Shown: piece by piece, positions 7,214 through 15,408 of the stretch
Layout: every line of letters starts with the position of its first letter
Position numbering within the stretch: the stretch's first letter is position 1
Assembly: GCA_900547035.1 (NCBI GenBank)
Contig: URFM01000007.1
Coordinates: forward strand, 30,463 to 94,462
Reading direction: 5' to 3'
Length of the DNA stretch: 64,000 nucleotides
From: an uncultured Clostridium sp.
GTDB taxonomy: Bacteria; Bacillota; Clostridia; Lachnospirales; Lachnospiraceae
Notes under the pieces: model-generated
Seen by the model: only the letters and a program-made list of their open reading frames with translations
What the model was told of the DNA's origin: nothing
Database searches by the model: none
Made by a program: the position numbers and the translations under genes

Positions 7214-7938
7214 CAGTTCTGATCCTCCTCTTTTTTCCATGTAAAATGCTCACCGCACAGAGGAACGAAAACCAGCTTGGTCTCCCCAAAGTCAATGAGA
7301 TCATATGCCTTCAGGGGCATAGGGGAAAATACTTCCTCATCATTTAAGTAGATGATGTTGCGCCCCTCCCCCGGAAGAAGATTGAAGCGGTTGTTCTTTT
7401 CACTGTAGCTGATCTTCGCGTGATTTTCCGAGGAGATCTTCAAATCCCCGGTAATCACAATATCCATCCGGTCTCCCCGGCCGATGGAATTGATGCCGCC
7501 CCGGATGGTATAGCTCTTTCCTCTGCTGGGGCCCTCCACGCAGGCCAGCCAGCCCACCACCGGGTCAAATCCCATCTTGGCCTGCATCATTCCTACGGTT
7601 TTCCCGCCTTCCGCCACTGTTACGCCATGGGACGGGGCAAATCCGCCGTTTCCATAGTCCCTCGGGGGCATGGTTTTCTGGGGCGCGGTAACGGACATGC
7701 CGGATAAGGGAGCCGTTTTCGCCGGGGCCGTCACTGGGCGGCTTAAAGGCGCTGTCCGGTTCTCTCCTGTAACCGGCCGCCCGGATACAGGGGCCGTCCG
7801 AAACGGGTCAATGGCCCGGATGGGGGTGGTATGCCTGGCGGCGGTTACCGTAATCTTTTGATTTCCATTGCAGTAAGGGCATGCGGGATATTTGTCCGGA
7901 TCGTACAAATGTCCCCGCCCACATTCAATTTGTGCCAT
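7213..7938 (-). CDS. Zinc-ribbon / FHA-domain cytoplasmic adaptor
   Basis: A 241-residue soluble protein. It opens with C6-x2-GHLYDPDKYPACPYC, a double cysteine knuckle seen in clostridial FHA proteins. A flexible Thr/Pro-rich stretch follows (about 30-95) with repeated 'TAPLS' and 'PVTAP' segments holding many threonines, which are possible kinase targets. The C-terminal FHA domain (about 130-241) has an IGRGDRMDIVI strand, SSENHAKI in place of SxxHaxI, and a FNLLPGEGRN loop. The protein looks like a phospho-regulated adaptor similar in plan to GarA/OdhI (FHA plus N-terminal phospho-Thr tail), although sequence similarity to GarA cannot be judged by eye. It lies directly downstream of the eight kinases. 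Confidence 0.87.
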   Translation of the reverse strand: MAQIECGRGHLYDPDKYPACPYCNGNQKITVTAARHTTPIRAIDPFRTAPVSGRPVTGENRTAPLSRPVTAPAKTAPLSGMSVTAPQKTMPPRDYGNGGFAPSHGVTVAEGGKTVGMMQAKMGFDPVVGWLACVEGPSRGKSYTIRGGINSIGRGDRMDIVITGDLKISSENHAKISYSEKNNRFNLLPGEGRNIIYLNDEEVFSPMPLKAYDLIDFGETKLVFVPLCGEHFTWKKEEDQN

Positions 7939-8015
7939 AATAATTCCTCCTTATCATTTCTTTTATCTTTAACATCTTCTGATGGTTCTCTCATCCTGTT
8001 ACGGCCTTCCCGTCC

Positions 8016-10409
8016 CTAATCGATCTGGATACGTTCCACCTGGGTCAGGGAAGAAGTATCAAGCTGCTGCCGGGTTGCTGAGATACTCAGATCCGTTAAT
8101 TCCGGCAGGGCGCTTAAGGGCGTCAGATCCGTAATGGAACCGGCGTTGTGAATGGTCAAAGACCGCAGGTTTTTTAAGCCGGACAGGGGCGTCAAGTCGC
8201 TTACATGGGAGTTGCGGATGGTCAGGGACGTCAGGTTTTCCAGGCCAGCCAAAGGGGCCAGGGAGGTGTACTCCACATTGCCGGAAGTGGGGCCGAAGCC
8301 GCCGTTTTCTAAGTCCAGTTGGGTCAGTTCTTTCAGACCGGCCAGGGGCCCTAAATCTATGGCATTGGCGCCGGTATTCAGAATCCTTAAATATTTCATG
8401 TTGGCCAGAGGCATCAAATCCAGCGCTACCGTGCCGTCCCCGCCGGGAACGATCAGTTCCTCCATGTTCGTCAGGCCGGACAGGGAGGCCAGATCCGTAT
8501 TGTAGGAACTATACCCTGAAATGCGAAACCGCAGCGCCCGCAGATTGGTCAGGTCCTTTAGGCTGGATAAATCCCGGACAAAGGTACTGCCCGCGTCGTC
8601 GGCGATCTCCAACATTTCCAGATTGGCCATCCCTTCCAGTCCCGATAAACTCTGAAGGCCATAGGTATCAAGATTCAGTTCTTTTAAATGGGTCAGGCCC
8701 TTTAATGCCGTCAAATCCGCCGTCAGAACGGTTCCGGAGAGCTTCAGCCGGGTCAGCCCCGTCATGCCGGAACAGAAGGACAAATCCTCCAAATCCGTCA
8801 CCACCAGCACCAGGTTTTCCATCTGGGACATGCTGGCCAGGGGGCTGAAATCTTTTATCTCATTCACAGGCGGATTCTCTCTCCAATCTCCGGAGATGGA
8901 AAGTTCTTTCATATTCGTCAGCCCCGCCAAAGGGGACAGGTCGCGAATCCTGGAAGGAAGGGGCAGGCTCAGTTTTTCTAAGGAAGTCAGGCCGGACAGG
9001 GGGGACAAATCGGAAATTTCCTCATTCCCCTCCAGATCCAGGCCCTTTAAATTCGTCATCTGGGCCAGATTTACCAAATCCCCGTCGGTTAATCCCTTCC
9101 CGGACAGATCCAGCTCTGTTTCCGCCGTGCTGTACTCCTCCCCGGCGATGGTCACCTTGGGAGCTTCTTCCACTGCCCTGTCTCCGGCTGCCCCTCCTCC
9201 ATCCGCCTGAGCCGGCCCGCCGCCGGAGAGCTGGGAGGCCGGGCCCGCTCCTCTGCCGCCCAGGAAGGTTCCTGCGGCGAACACCAGCGCCACAGCCGCA
9301 GCCCCGGCCAGGATCAAAGGAAGGGGATTTTTCTTCTTCGCCGGAGCAGCTCCCTGGCTCGCCGGCTGGCCCGTTGTCTGGCCATCCCCTGCCTGGCCCT
9401 CGCCGCTTCCGACCTTCTGCCCTGGGGGCAGCTCCACCACCTCCTGGCGCTCCAAGGCCTCCAGAAACTCCCCAGCCGTCTGGAACCGGCCCTCCGGCTG
9501 CACCGCCAGGCCCTTTAAGATGGCCCGCTCCAGATACAAGGGAATCTCCACCCCGGCCTGGGAAGGCGGCACCAGGTTATCGTGATCCAATCGCTCCAGG
9601 GATTCCGGAGGCAAATACCCGGTGATAGCTGCATAGAAACAGGCGGCGCAGGAGTACACGTCGGTGTAGGGGCCCTGGCGTCCTCTGCGGATGTACTGCT
9701 CCTTGGGGGCGTAGCCCACCTTCAAGATCACATCCAGGCTCTTAGACTTATCTCCGATGCTGTACCGGGCGGAGCCGAAGTCCAGGAGCTTTACATTTCC
9801 GTCTTTTGTGATGTAGATGTTGTCCGGGGTCACATCCCGGTGAATGAAGCCTTCGGCGTGGACGGCAGTGAGAGCCCTCAGCACGGGAATCATCACATCC
9901 AAAGCCTCCTGCACGCTCACCTTCCCGCCAGCGTTGGCGATGTAGGTTTTAAAGGAGATTCCCTCGATGTAGTCCATGACGAAATAGGAAGTTCCGTTCT
10001 CGTCAAAGTAGTCCGTCACCCCGGCGATATTTGGCTGCCCCATGAATTTGGCCAGAATCCGGGCTTCTTCTTGAAAGCGTTCCTGTCCGTAAGCGAAATC
10101 ATCCCTTTTTGCGGCGGTCATCATCGTAAGCGTTCTTCCGTCCATGCGGGCGGCCAGCTCTCCGGGCATATACTCCTTCACCGCCACACGGGCGGCTAAC
10201 TTCTCATCCCAGGCCACATAGGTGATGCCGAATCCCCCTTGTCCCAGAACCCGGCCCACGGTGTAGCGGCTGTTGAGAACCGTCCCTGCTTTTAGGGCCA
10301 TAGGGAATTTTTCCTGGTTTTCCGCCAGGTCAAAGCCGCAGTAAGGGCAGGAGCCCTCCGTCTGGGGCTTTTCCTGGAAGCAGTTGTAGCAAAGGTTCTT
10401 GCCGTTCAT
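8016..10409 (-). CDS. LRR receptor Ser/Thr kinase K1 (mosaic ectodomain)
   Basis: A 797-residue membrane kinase, last of eight in the operon. Zinc ribbon C7-C10-C21-C24; kinase domain about 49-320 with glycine loop GQGGFG (56-61), K78 (VAVKEY), HRDVTPDN (190-197) and DFG (210-212). The catalytic loop has Thr where most Ser/Thr kinases have Lys, as in all eight paralogues. A transmembrane helix lies at about 360-383 (PLILAGAAAVALVFAAGTFL), after a Gln/Gly-rich linker. The extracellular part starts with a conserved VTIAGEEYST segment and holds roughly 15 LRR units of the internalin type (DLSPLSGLTSLEKL). The first half of its LRR domain resembles K2/K3 and the second half resembles K7, so it appears recombinant. 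Start ATG with AAGGAG at seven bases. Confidence 0.93.
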   Translation of the reverse strand: MNGKNLCYNCFQEKPQTEGSCPYCGFDLAENQEKFPMALKAGTVLNSRYTVGRVLGQGGFGITYVAWDEKLAARVAVKEYMPGELAARMDGRTLTMMTAAKRDDFAYGQERFQEEARILAKFMGQPNIAGVTDYFDENGTSYFVMDYIEGISFKTYIANAGGKVSVQEALDVMIPVLRALTAVHAEGFIHRDVTPDNIYITKDGNVKLLDFGSARYSIGDKSKSLDVILKVGYAPKEQYIRRGRQGPYTDVYSCAACFYAAITGYLPPESLERLDHDNLVPPSQAGVEIPLYLERAILKGLAVQPEGRFQTAGEFLEALERQEVVELPPGQKVGSGEGQAGDGQTTGQPASQGAAPAKKKNPLPLILAGAAAVALVFAAGTFLGGRGAGPASQLSGGGPAQADGGGAAGDRAVEEAPKVTIAGEEYSTAETELDLSGKGLTDGDLVNLAQMTNLKGLDLEGNEEISDLSPLSGLTSLEKLSLPLPSRIRDLSPLAGLTNMKELSISGDWRENPPVNEIKDFSPLASMSQMENLVLVVTDLEDLSFCSGMTGLTRLKLSGTVLTADLTALKGLTHLKELNLDTYGLQSLSGLEGMANLEMLEIADDAGSTFVRDLSSLKDLTNLRALRFRISGYSSYNTDLASLSGLTNMEELIVPGGDGTVALDLMPLANMKYLRILNTGANAIDLGPLAGLKELTQLDLENGGFGPTSGNVEYTSLAPLAGLENLTSLTIRNSHVSDLTPLSGLKNLRSLTIHNAGSITDLTPLSALPELTDLSISATRQQLDTSSLTQVERIQID

Positions 10410-10430
10410 TTCAAATCTCCTTCCTGATGT

Positions 10431-12908
10431 TTACTCCACATTCACCTGGGGCACGTTGGCCAGGGGCGAGGTGTCCAGATTCTCCGCGCCGCTTATGGTC
10501 ACGCTCTGAAGGTTGGGCAAGGCGGCCAGGGGAGTCAGATCACGAATCTGGGGCAGGGAAAGTTCCACGCTCCGCAGCTGGGTCAGGCTGCCCAAAGGGG
10601 TCAAATCAATCACCGGATCCCCGCTGGCAGTTCTGTTGGTTGTAACATACAAAGTCGTCAGCTTGGTCATGCCGGAAAGGTAAGAGAAATTGACATCCGC
10701 CTGGTTTGGTACATTTAACTCCAACGATTCCAGGTTGGTCAGTCCCGACAATGGCTCCATGGAGCGGAAGGTTCCCTCCGCCGACCTTCCAGTGGACATG
10801 GTCAGGACTTTCAGGTTTTTCAAATTCCGCAGAGGTTCCAGGCTTTCTACGGAATGTTCCATATCTAACTCCTGGAGATTCACAAGGTTCGCCAGGCCGT
10901 CCCCGTTAAAGGCCGTCCCCGCCGTATGCCTGGGAAGCCGCAGGTATTCCAGTTTCGTCAGGTTCCGGAAGGGGTCTAAATCCGTAAAGGCGGCGTCCTG
11001 GCCGTAAAAATCCGCTTCCTCCAGCTGGGTCAGGTTCTCAATGCCGTGGAAGCTTTTCAGGCCGTTGACCTGGAAACGGACCACCTTTAAATTGGTCATC
11101 CCGGAGAGGCAGGTCAGGTCGTCCTGGTACAGGGACTGGGACTCGTCCATAATCTTGAGACTCTGGAGGTTTACCAGCCCCTCAATCCCTGCGGCGGTTT
11201 TGGTGCCGGAGGTATGGACTTCCAGCTCTGTCAGGTTCGTAAGCCCCGACAGGGCGGTTAAATCCTCCGCTGTCACGCTTCCCATGAGCCGCAGTACATT
11301 CAGATTTGTAAGTCCCGAGGCAAAGGATAGGTCCTCCAAACCAGTAACCACCAGCTCCAAGTCCGTCAGTTTGGTCAAATTGGACAATGGGCTGAAATCC
11401 TTGACCTCATTGGCCGGGGCGGCATTGTTCCAATTTCCCACCATATGGAAGGCGGCAAGTTCTGTCAGGCCCGACAGCGGGGTCAGATCAGAGATCCCCG
11501 ACGGGCAGGGAAGCACCAGGGACTGAAGTTTCGTCAGATTCTCCAGGGGAGACAGGTCGGAAATCTCACTGTTTCCTTCCAGGTTCAGGCTCACCAGGTT
11601 CTCCATCTGTCCCAGGCTCACCAAGTCGGCGTCGGTCAGGTTCTGCCCGCTTAAATCCAGCTCCGTTTCCGCTGTGCTGTACTCCTGCCCGGCGATGGTG
11701 ACTTTGGGGGCCAGGGCTTCCACAACGGAATTTCCCCCGCCGCCGGAACTGCCGCTCCCGCCGGAACCGCCTATGCCGCCTCCGCCGCCCAGGAAGGTTC
11801 CCGCGGCGAACACCACCGCTGCCGCAGCCGCCCCGGCCAGAATCAGGGGAATCGGCTTTTTCTTCTTTGTGAGGGTTGCTCCCTGACCAGCCGACTGGCC
11901 GGCTGCTGCCTGACCGGACTGGCTGGACGGCAGCTCCACCACCTCCTGGCTTTCCAAGGCCTCCAGAAACTCCCCCGCCGTCTGGAACCGGTCCTCAGGC
12001 TGCACCGCCAGGCCCTTTAAGATGGCCCGCTCTAAGTACAGGGGAATTTCCACTCCGGCCTGGGATGGCGGCACCAGGGTATCCTGGTCCAGCCGTTCCA
12101 GGGATTCCGGCGGCAGGTAACCGGTGATGGCCGCGTAGAGGCAGGCGGCGCAGGAATACACATCGGTGTAGGGGCCCTGACGGCCTCTGCGGATGTACTG
12201 CTCCTTGGGGGCGTAGCCCACTTTCAGGATTACGTCCAGGCTCTTGGATTTATCCCCGATGCTGTACCGGGCGGAACCGAAGTCCAGAAGCTTTACATTT
12301 CCGTCCTTTGTAATATAGATGTTGTCCGGGGTCACGTCCCGGTGGATGAAACCTTCCCCATGGACGGCGGTCAATGCCCGCAGCACCGGAATCATTACGT
12401 CCAGGGCTTCCTCCACGCTAACCTTTCCCCCCGCGTTGGCAATGTAGGTCTTAAAGGAAATTCCCTCGATGTAGTCCATAACGAAGTAGGAGGTTCCGTT
12501 CTCGTCGAAGTAGTCCGTCACCCCGGCGATATTAGGCTGGCCCATGAATTTCGCTAGAATCCGGGCTTCTTCTTTAAAGCGTTCCTCCCCATAGGTAAAG
12601 TCCTCCGCCCGGCTCTCCATGGCCACGGAGACGGTGGTTCCCACTCGGGCGGAGATGTCGTTTGGCATGTACTCCTTCACCGCCACACGGGCTTCCAGCT
12701 TCTCGTCCCAGGCCAGGTAGGTAATGCCGAAGCCTCCTTGACCCAGCACCCGGCCCACGATGTAGCGGTGATTTAACATGGTTCCCGCTCTGAGAGCCAC
12801 CGGATATTTTTTTACATTGTCCTCCAGGTCAAAACCGCAGTAGGGGCAGGGGCCCTCCGGCTGGGGCTTTTCTTTAAAACAGTTGTAGCAGAGATTTTTG
12901 ATTGTCAT
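10431..12908 (-). CDS. LRR receptor Ser/Thr kinase K2
   Basis: An 825-residue paralogue, separated from K1 by 21 bp. It has zinc ribbon C7-C10-C21-C24, GQGGFG loop, catalytic Lys in RVAVKEYMPN, HRDVTPDN near residue 190 and LLDFGSAR. The juxtamembrane linker is Gln/Ala-rich and short, and the membrane helix is near 357-378. It is followed by a Gly/Ser run (about 380-400) not found in the other copies, which probably acts as a flexible spacer. The ectodomain carries about 18 LRR units, with repeated 'LTNLxxL' and 'DLTPL/DLSPL' signatures, and ends NVPQVNVE. Block order (FSPLSNL, FASGLTNL, TALSGL, GIEGL, LEPLRNL) matches K3, K4 and K6. All catalytic residues are present, so it should be an active kinase. 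Confidence 0.93.
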   Translation of the reverse strand: MTIKNLCYNCFKEKPQPEGPCPYCGFDLEDNVKKYPVALRAGTMLNHRYIVGRVLGQGGFGITYLAWDEKLEARVAVKEYMPNDISARVGTTVSVAMESRAEDFTYGEERFKEEARILAKFMGQPNIAGVTDYFDENGTSYFVMDYIEGISFKTYIANAGGKVSVEEALDVMIPVLRALTAVHGEGFIHRDVTPDNIYITKDGNVKLLDFGSARYSIGDKSKSLDVILKVGYAPKEQYIRRGRQGPYTDVYSCAACLYAAITGYLPPESLERLDQDTLVPPSQAGVEIPLYLERAILKGLAVQPEDRFQTAGEFLEALESQEVVELPSSQSGQAAAGQSAGQGATLTKKKKPIPLILAGAAAAAVVFAAGTFLGGGGGIGGSGGSGSSGGGGNSVVEALAPKVTIAGQEYSTAETELDLSGQNLTDADLVSLGQMENLVSLNLEGNSEISDLSPLENLTKLQSLVLPCPSGISDLTPLSGLTELAAFHMVGNWNNAAPANEVKDFSPLSNLTKLTDLELVVTGLEDLSFASGLTNLNVLRLMGSVTAEDLTALSGLTNLTELEVHTSGTKTAAGIEGLVNLQSLKIMDESQSLYQDDLTCLSGMTNLKVVRFQVNGLKSFHGIENLTQLEEADFYGQDAAFTDLDPFRNLTKLEYLRLPRHTAGTAFNGDGLANLVNLQELDMEHSVESLEPLRNLKNLKVLTMSTGRSAEGTFRSMEPLSGLTNLESLELNVPNQADVNFSYLSGMTKLTTLYVTTNRTASGDPVIDLTPLGSLTQLRSVELSLPQIRDLTPLAALPNLQSVTISGAENLDTSPLANVPQVNVE

Positions 12909-12928
12909 GGATGGTTCCTCTTTCTTTT

Positions 12929-15394
12929 TTATTCGCCCTGCCTTACCACCGGCACATGGGACAGGGGTGACCAGTCAGACACGCCGGGGGCGGTGATGTT
13001 GGCGCTTTGAAGTCCCGTCAGGGAGGATAAGGGCGACAAATCCGTCAGGGACGGAAGGTTCAGCACCAGATTTTTCAGGCCCGTCAGCCCCGAAAGGGCG
13101 GACAGGTTCTCCACCGGGTCAGAAGGCGAGAAGCTCTCGATGGACAGGCTGGTCAGCTGAGTCAGCCCCGCCAGGGGGCCTAAGTCGATGGCCGTGGAGC
13201 GGCAGAACCGGACGTCCAGCGACTGGAGGCCCGTCAGCCCGGAAAGGGGTTCTAGGGACTGGAAGGCCCCGGGGCAGGAATTTCCTCCAATGGATAATTT
13301 GGTCAGCCCTGTCAGGTTCCTTAAGGGTTCCAGGCTCTGGGCGGCGCTGTCCATGGTAAGCTCCCGCAGGCCGGAAAGCCCTGACAGTCCATCTGCGCTG
13401 TAGGGGGACATTTTGTTTCCGCCGCTTCGGTCAGGCAGCCGCAGAATCTGAAGCTGGGTCACTCCCCCCAGGGGAGACACATCCCCATAGGTGGCGCTGG
13501 AACCCCAGAAATAGGCTTCTTTCAAATTTTCCAGCTGCTCCATCCCATGGAAGCTTTCCAGTCCATCGGCGTCCACCCGCAGGTATTCCAGCTTCGTCAG
13601 CCCGGAAAGGACGGACAGATCCTTCATCTGGAAGGCAGTGGATTCATTGCCCAGCTCCAAATGCCGCAGCTGGGTCAATCCCTCAATCCCCGCCGGGTTC
13701 CCAAGCCCTCCTGCGTAAATATCCAAAGTCTCCAGCTGGGACAAATCCTTTAAAGCGGTCAGATCCGGAAGGGCCAGGCTTCCCACCAGGGACATGGATT
13801 TTAAACTGCCAAGCCCGGAGACAAAGGACAGATCCTTTAAGTTGGTGACGGACAAGTCCAATTCCTCCAGATTTTTCAGGCTGGCAATGGGACCGTAGTC
13901 CTCGATCTTGGAAACCGGCTGGGCATTGGACTGATTTTCCTGGATGGACAGGATTTTTAAGTCGCTAAGCCCGGCGATGGGGGACAAATCCGTCACCTCC
14001 GAGGGGATGGGAAGAGCCAGGCTCTCCAGGGTATTAAGGCCAGCCAGGGGCGTCAGATCGGAAATCTGGCGGTTGCCCTCCAGATTCAGTTCCTTTAGAT
14101 TGGTCATCTCTCCCAAGGAAATTAAATCCGCGTCAGTTAGATCCTGGTCCGAGAGGTCTAACTGCTCTATGGCCGTGCTGTACTCCTGGCCTGCTATGGT
14201 CACCTTAGGGGCCTGCTCTTGGGCAAGGGAGGCTTCCGCCGCCGGGCCGTTTTCCGCCGAACCGCTCTTGCCGCCGCCCATAAGGACATTTACCCCCAGG
14301 GCCAGGGCCGCCGCCGTCACCGCCAGGGCTCCGATCACAATGGCTTTGGACGTTTTTTGTCTGGGCGGCTCCTCCGTCTGGGGCTGGCGGGCTTCTTCCT
14401 GCGTCCCGGGCAGCTCCACCACCTGTTGACTCTCAATGGCTTCCAAAAACTCCCCCGCCGTCTGGAATCGATCCTCCGGCTGCACCGCCAGGCCCTTTAA
14501 GATGGCCCGCTCCAAATACAGGGGAATCTCCACCCCCATCTGGGAAGGAGGAACCAGCTCGTCCTTCTCCAGCCGGTCTAAAGACTCCGGGGGAAGATAC
14601 CCGGTGATGGCCGCGTACAAGCAGGCAGCACAGGAGTATACATCGGTGTAAGGGCCTTGCCGGCCTCTTCGGATGTACTGCTCCTTAGGGGCATAGCCCA
14701 CCTTTAAAATTACATCCAGACTCTTGGACTTATCTCCCAGGCTGTACCGGGCGGAGCCGAAATCCAGCAGCTTTACATTTCCATCCTTTGTAATGTAAAT
14801 GTTGTCCGGGGTCACGTCCCGGTGGACAATGCCCTCCCCGTGAACGGCCGTCAGGGCCCGAAGCACCGGGATCATCACGTCCAGGGCTTCCTGTACACTT
14901 ACCTTTCCGCCTGCATTTGCGATATAGGTTTTAAAGGAAATGCCCTCAATATAGTCCATGACAAAGTAGGAAGTGCCGTTCTCGTCGAAATAGTCCGTCA
15001 CTCCGGCAATACCCGGATGCCCCATAAATTTGGCCAGGGTCTGGGCCTCCTCTTTAAAACGTTCCCGGCCATAGGCAAATTCTTCCTCCTTGCGTTCCAT
15101 AGCCACGGAAACGGCGCTTCCCTGGCGAGTGCAGATGTCGTTTGGCATGTACTCCTTCACCGCCACCCTGGCCTGCAGTTTGGTATCCCAAGCTACATAG
15201 GTAATGCCAAATCCCCCTTGTCCCAGCACGCGGCCTACATGGTAGCGCTGTTTTAAAACGGTACCGGCCTTTAAAGCCACCGGGTACTGCTCTTCATTTT
15301 CCTTTAAGTCAAAGCCGCAGTAAGGGCAGGGGCCCACTCCTTCCGGTTTTTCTCGAAAACAGTTGTAACAAATCGTTTGAGTATGGATTGGCAT
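12929..15394 (-). CDS. LRR receptor Ser/Thr kinase K3
   Basis: An 821-residue paralogue with zinc ribbon C9-C12-C23-C26. The kinase core is intact (GQGGFG, RVAVKEY, HRDVTPDN, DFG, YTDVYSC in the F-helix region). The catalytic-loop approach reads GIVHRDV instead of the GFIHRDV of most siblings. The linker contains TEEPPRQKT; the membrane helix is near residues 355-375 (AIVIGALAVTAAALALGVNV). The ectodomain begins VTIAGQEYST and has about 18 LRR units ending WSPLSHVPVV. The start ATG follows AAGGAAATG at a suitable distance; a 20-bp gap separates it from K2. The ectodomain differs enough from K2 to suggest a different ligand while keeping the same block order. Confidence 0.93.
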   Translation of the reverse strand: MPIHTQTICYNCFREKPEGVGPCPYCGFDLKENEEQYPVALKAGTVLKQRYHVGRVLGQGGFGITYVAWDTKLQARVAVKEYMPNDICTRQGSAVSVAMERKEEEFAYGRERFKEEAQTLAKFMGHPGIAGVTDYFDENGTSYFVMDYIEGISFKTYIANAGGKVSVQEALDVMIPVLRALTAVHGEGIVHRDVTPDNIYITKDGNVKLLDFGSARYSLGDKSKSLDVILKVGYAPKEQYIRRGRQGPYTDVYSCAACLYAAITGYLPPESLDRLEKDELVPPSQMGVEIPLYLERAILKGLAVQPEDRFQTAGEFLEAIESQQVVELPGTQEEARQPQTEEPPRQKTSKAIVIGALAVTAAALALGVNVLMGGGKSGSAENGPAAEASLAQEQAPKVTIAGQEYSTAIEQLDLSDQDLTDADLISLGEMTNLKELNLEGNRQISDLTPLAGLNTLESLALPIPSEVTDLSPIAGLSDLKILSIQENQSNAQPVSKIEDYGPIASLKNLEELDLSVTNLKDLSFVSGLGSLKSMSLVGSLALPDLTALKDLSQLETLDIYAGGLGNPAGIEGLTQLRHLELGNESTAFQMKDLSVLSGLTKLEYLRVDADGLESFHGMEQLENLKEAYFWGSSATYGDVSPLGGVTQLQILRLPDRSGGNKMSPYSADGLSGLSGLRELTMDSAAQSLEPLRNLTGLTKLSIGGNSCPGAFQSLEPLSGLTGLQSLDVRFCRSTAIDLGPLAGLTQLTSLSIESFSPSDPVENLSALSGLTGLKNLVLNLPSLTDLSPLSSLTGLQSANITAPGVSDWSPLSHVPVVRQGE

Positions 15395-15408
15395 GTTTCA
15401 TTTCCTTC

